This document shows positions 7,108 through 8,478 of a stretch of 8,478 bases of DNA, in pieces. Numbering within the stretch: the stretch's first letter is position 1; each line of letters starts with the position of its first letter. This DNA is from Gemmatimonadota bacterium (lineage in GTDB: Bacteria; Gemmatimonadota; Gemmatimonadetes; Gemmatimonadales; GWC2-71-9). The stretch lies in assembly GCA_003220985.1 (NCBI GenBank), contig QHTY01000205.1, positions 1 through 8,478 of the forward strand. Reading direction: 5' to 3'. A model generated the notes under the pieces. It saw only the letters and a list, made by a program, of their open reading frames with translations. It had not been told where the DNA came from and searched no databases. A program made the position numbers and the translations under genes.

Positions 7108-7142
7108 TGGTTGGTTGGACACACGCGGTGCACGCCAGTTTC

Positions 7143-7154
7143 GTAAGTCCTTAC
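7143..7154. promoter_or_regulatory. Inverted repeat GTAAG-TC-CTTAC, candidate activator binding site
   Basis: A perfect 5-bp inverted repeat with a 2-nt spacer is centred about 60 bp upstream of the start point predicted from the -24/-12 promoter at 7184-7199. Dimeric Fis-type activators of the NtrC family bind dyads upstream of sigma-54 promoters, usually around -80 to -150, so this one would be close. The dyad is short and could be chance; a 4-bp hairpin from it would be too weak to act as a terminator for the upstream operon. Confidence 0.25.
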
Positions 7155-7162
7155 TTAGCAAC

Positions 7163-7190
7163 TGACACCAGACACCTGACACCTGGCACC
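7163..7190 (+). repeat. Four-copy heptanucleotide tandem repeat, consensus WGRCACC
   Basis: Units are TGACACC (7163), AGACACC (7170), TGACACC (7177) and TGGCACC (7184), an unbroken 28-bp array in the only sizeable intergenic region. It resembles the short tandemly repeated heptanucleotides described in cyanobacterial genomes, although no relationship is implied. The last, most divergent unit coincides with the -24 element of the predicted sigma-54 promoter. It is the second 7-bp-period array within 300 bp, and both have units built around ACC. Confidence 0.85.
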
Positions 7191-7199
7191 GCATCTGCT
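7184..7199 (+). promoter_or_regulatory. Predicted sigma-54 (-24/-12) promoter for the TPR gene
   Basis: The sequence TGGCACC-GCAT-CTGCT matches the sigma-54 consensus TGGCACG-N4-TTGCW at 10 of 12 defined positions. The invariant GG (7185-7186) and GC (7197-7198) have exactly the required spacing of 12 bp between their first bases. The predicted transcription start is near 7209, giving a leader of about 25 nt before the ATG at 7234. The gene just upstream encodes a sigma-54 activator with an intact GAFTGA motif, which makes a functional promoter more plausible. Caution: the -24 half is also a copy of the heptamer repeat, so it may have arisen by chance. Confidence 0.58.
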
Positions 7200-7203
7200 T
7201 TTC

Positions 7204-7232
7204 CAGGGGCGAACCCCTGCTCCCGGAGGAGC
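7204..7232 (+). promoter_or_regulatory. Two adjacent hairpins before the TPR gene; the second includes the ribosome binding site
   Basis: Hairpin 1 is CAGGGG-CGAA-CCCCTG (7204-7219), a perfect 6-bp stem. Hairpin 2 is GCTCC-CGGA-GGAGC (7219-7232), a perfect 5-bp stem, and shares G7219 with the first. The Shine-Dalgarno sequence GGAGG (7225-7229), 4 nt before the ATG, lies half in the loop and half in the 3' arm of hairpin 2. If transcription starts near 7209, only hairpin 2 would be in the RNA; a longer transcript from upstream would carry both. Partial masking of the ribosome site suggests translational control, which is inference. Confidence 0.45.
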
Positions 7233-7233
7233 C

Positions 7234-8184
7234 ATGTCGTACCAGTTTGAGCTGGATCGGTCCAACCGTTCGCTGCGGTTTCCGGTCATCTTGATGGCCG
7301 CAATCGTCAGCATGGTGATCGCCGCGTACACCTTCGCTGCCTGCGGCGATCGTAGTCCCGACCAGGCACGCGCGAGTGAGCCCGTCTCGCAGCCCACGGG
7401 CAGCGTCCCCAACAACGTCAGCACCACTACCGAAAAGCCGGCGCTCGTCATCAGCGGTCCGGTGACGTTCGAGATGGCGGATTCCGCCTATCGCGAGCGG
7501 CGCTACGACGACGCCACGGTCCTCTTCAAGACCTACACCGAGGGCCGGCCCAGCAACGCCTGGGGCTTCTACATGCTCGGCCTGTCGGCGTGGAAGTCCG
7601 GCGACCGCGCACAGGCGGAGAGCGCGTTCGTGCAGGCACTCACGATCGACTCGACGCATGTGAAGAGTCATCTCAACCTGAGCCGCGTGTTGCTCGAATC
7701 AGGGCAGCCCGACCGCGCGCTCGAGCACATCGAACAGGCGATCGCGCTCGATTCGACGTCGAGCGAACCGCTACGGCTGCAGGGTCGCGCGTTCGAAGCG
7801 CAGGGCAAGACCGATGACGCGATCGTCGCCTACAGCCAAGCGATCGTAAAGAACGACAGCGATACCTGGGCGATGAACAACCTGGGCGTGCTGTACATGC
7901 AGGTGCAGCGGTTCGAGGACGCAATCGGTCCGCTGGCTCGCGCCAACGAGATCGAGGACAAGGTCGCGGCGTTTCACAACAACTTGGGCATGGCGCTCGA
8001 GCTGACCGGTCGGTACGCCGACGCCGTCGCGCAGTATCGCGCGGCGCTGGCGATCGAGGGGACGTACGGGAAGGCTGTTGCGAATCTGCAGCGCGTGGAA
8101 CAGGTGAAGCAGGATCCTTCAATCACTCCGATCGATTTGACGGAGCGGTCGAAGCAGTTCCAGGACGGGATTACGAAATGGTAG
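7234..8184 (+). CDS. TPR-repeat protein, membrane-anchored or lipoprotein
   Basis: A 316-aa protein with a basic N-terminus, a hydrophobic segment at about 16-36 and then Cys37 (TFAAC). The Cys could be a lipidation site, but Phe at -3 is a poor lipobox residue, so a signal anchor is also possible; either way the bulk should lie in the periplasm. Residues 42-75 are polar and Ser/Thr/Pro-rich, a likely spacer. About six tetratricopeptide units cover 77-280, for example AWGFYMLGLSAWKSGDRAQA (109-128), SHLNLSRVLLESGQPDRALE (145-164), AMNNLGVLYMQVQRFEDAIG (213-232) and FHNNLGMALELTGRYADAVA (247-266). TPR arrays are protein-interaction scaffolds; no enzymatic motif is visible and the specific role is unknown. 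GGAGG precedes the ATG by 4 nt. The sigma-54 promoter match and the adjacent sigma-54 regulator suggest inducible expression. Confidence 0.88.
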   Translation: MSYQFELDRSNRSLRFPVILMAAIVSMVIAAYTFAACGDRSPDQARASEPVSQPTGSVPNNVSTTTEKPALVISGPVTFEMADSAYRERRYDDATVLFKTYTEGRPSNAWGFYMLGLSAWKSGDRAQAESAFVQALTIDSTHVKSHLNLSRVLLESGQPDRALEHIEQAIALDSTSSEPLRLQGRAFEAQGKTDDAIVAYSQAIVKNDSDTWAMNNLGVLYMQVQRFEDAIGPLARANEIEDKVAAFHNNLGMALELTGRYADAVAQYRAALAIEGTYGKAVANLQRVEQVKQDPSITPIDLTERSKQFQDGITKW

Positions 8185-8187
8185 GAC

Positions 8188-8217
8188 GGTAGGGGCGCAG
8201 CATGCTGCGCCCGTACC
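8188..8217. terminator. GC-rich palindrome between convergent genes (bidirectional terminator or REP-like element)
   Basis: A perfect 20-bp palindrome (8193-8212, GCAGCATGCTGC at its core) is extended by four more base pairs after one mismatch, 30 bp in all. As RNA it would form an 8-bp GC-rich stem on a CATG loop, plus the outer helix. It starts 3 nt after the TPR stop codon and its last base is the final base of the convergent gene's TAG stop, so it sits exactly where both transcripts end. There is no U-tract on either side, so it is not a classic intrinsic terminator. The sequence resembles dispersed 3'-end palindromes seen in other GC-rich genomes. Confidence 0.6.
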
Positions 8218-8478
8218 TAATTATCCTGGGCGAGCCGCCTCAAGAACCGGTTGAGGCGGCTTTCGCTGCTGTGCGGATCCTCGCCGATGTAGTCGACACG
8301 AGCCTCCGCGAGCGCCGCATGCAGCTCGGTGCGGGCCTCGGCGGCGCGCGAGCAGAGCGAGGCCTCTTCGGGTGCAGACGACTCGAGCAGATCGGCGGCC
8401 AGCGCCAGCATCCGCCCGGCGAACGTCACGTAGGCGCGGACCATCCCGCTTCCGGAGCTGCCGCGTTCGACCCACTCG
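8217..8478 (-). CDS. Hypothetical protein, C-terminal part, 5' end probably outside the window
   Basis: The frame is open from the right edge to a TAG at 8219-8217, giving at least 86 residues. An internal ATG at 8444 preceded by GGAAGCGGG could instead start a 75-aa protein (MVRAYVTFAGRML...), so the true start is undecided. The sequence is Ala/Leu/Glu/Arg-rich and looks helical: VRAYVTFAGRMLALAADLLE, then SRAAEARTELHAALAEARVD, and a basic helix ending SRLNRFLRRLAQDN. I do not recognise the family. It has no signal peptide or membrane segment in view. It is preferred over the overlapping 84-aa frame on the same strand because that one is extremely Arg-rich, as frame-shifted GC-rich DNA usually is. 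It converges on the TPR gene and shares its 3' palindrome. Confidence 0.6.
   Translation of the reverse strand, partial: EWVERGSSGSGMVRAYVTFAGRMLALAADLLESSAPEEASLCSRAAEARTELHAALAEARVDYIGEDPHSSESRLNRFLRRLAQDN

Noticed and set aside
7109..7128. GGTTGGTTGG tract as a possible G-quadruplex
   Set aside because: Only GG pairs, with a long last loop; a two-tetrad structure would be weak and there is no supporting context.
7163..7190. Heptamer array as a CRISPR-like structure
   Set aside because: Units are 7 bp with no spacers and no cas genes nearby.
8221..8475. Alternative 84-codon minus-strand frame at the right edge
   Set aside because: Extremely Arg/Gly/Ala-rich and out of frame with the more protein-like frame ending at 8217.

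Overview
The window is GC-rich (roughly two-thirds G+C by eye), tightly packed bacterial DNA with two divergent gene clusters, a single TPR-protein gene and one convergent gene at the right edge. Gene content (two-subunit KorAB, monofunctional proline dehydrogenase, NtrC-type regulator), several ATGA stop/start overlaps, and short 7-bp tandem repeats and GC-rich palindromes fit an environmental Gram-negative such as Gemmatimonadota or a neighbouring phylum. That assignment is inference; no marker gene is present.

Left, minus strand (1-2955): proline dehydrogenase, then 2-oxoacid:ferredoxin oxidoreductase alpha (gamma-alpha fusion, KorA), then the first 42 codons of the beta subunit (KorB). 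The gaps are 9 nt and a 4-nt ATGA overlap, so this is almost certainly one operon. It would join proline oxidation (proline to P5C, then glutamate and 2-oxoglutarate) to ferredoxin-linked formation of succinyl-CoA; P5C dehydrogenase is not in view.

Middle, plus strand (2985-7107): a compact family-5 solute-binding lipoprotein with no adjacent ABC permease, a membrane histidine kinase with a large periplasmic domain, and a sigma-54-dependent NtrC-family response regulator. The three genes are joined by two ATGA overlaps. The suggested reading is a periplasmic ligand sensor: binding lipoprotein to kinase to sigma-54 activator. The two divergent operons are separated by only 29 bp, with TAnnnT elements placed as for leaderless transcripts on both strands.

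Right (7108-8478): a 126-bp intergenic region holds a short inverted repeat, a 4-copy heptanucleotide tandem repeat, a good -24/-12 sigma-54 promoter match, and a leader with a hairpin that includes the Shine-Dalgarno sequence. It leads into a membrane-anchored or lipoprotein TPR protein. A sigma-54 promoter directly after a sigma-54 activator gene makes the TPR gene the most likely local target of the two-component system. The TPR gene ends at a strong 30-bp palindrome shared with a convergent, unrecognised minus-strand gene that runs off the window. No gene-free stretch exceeds 126 bp, and no tRNA, rRNA, CRISPR or insertion sequence was seen.
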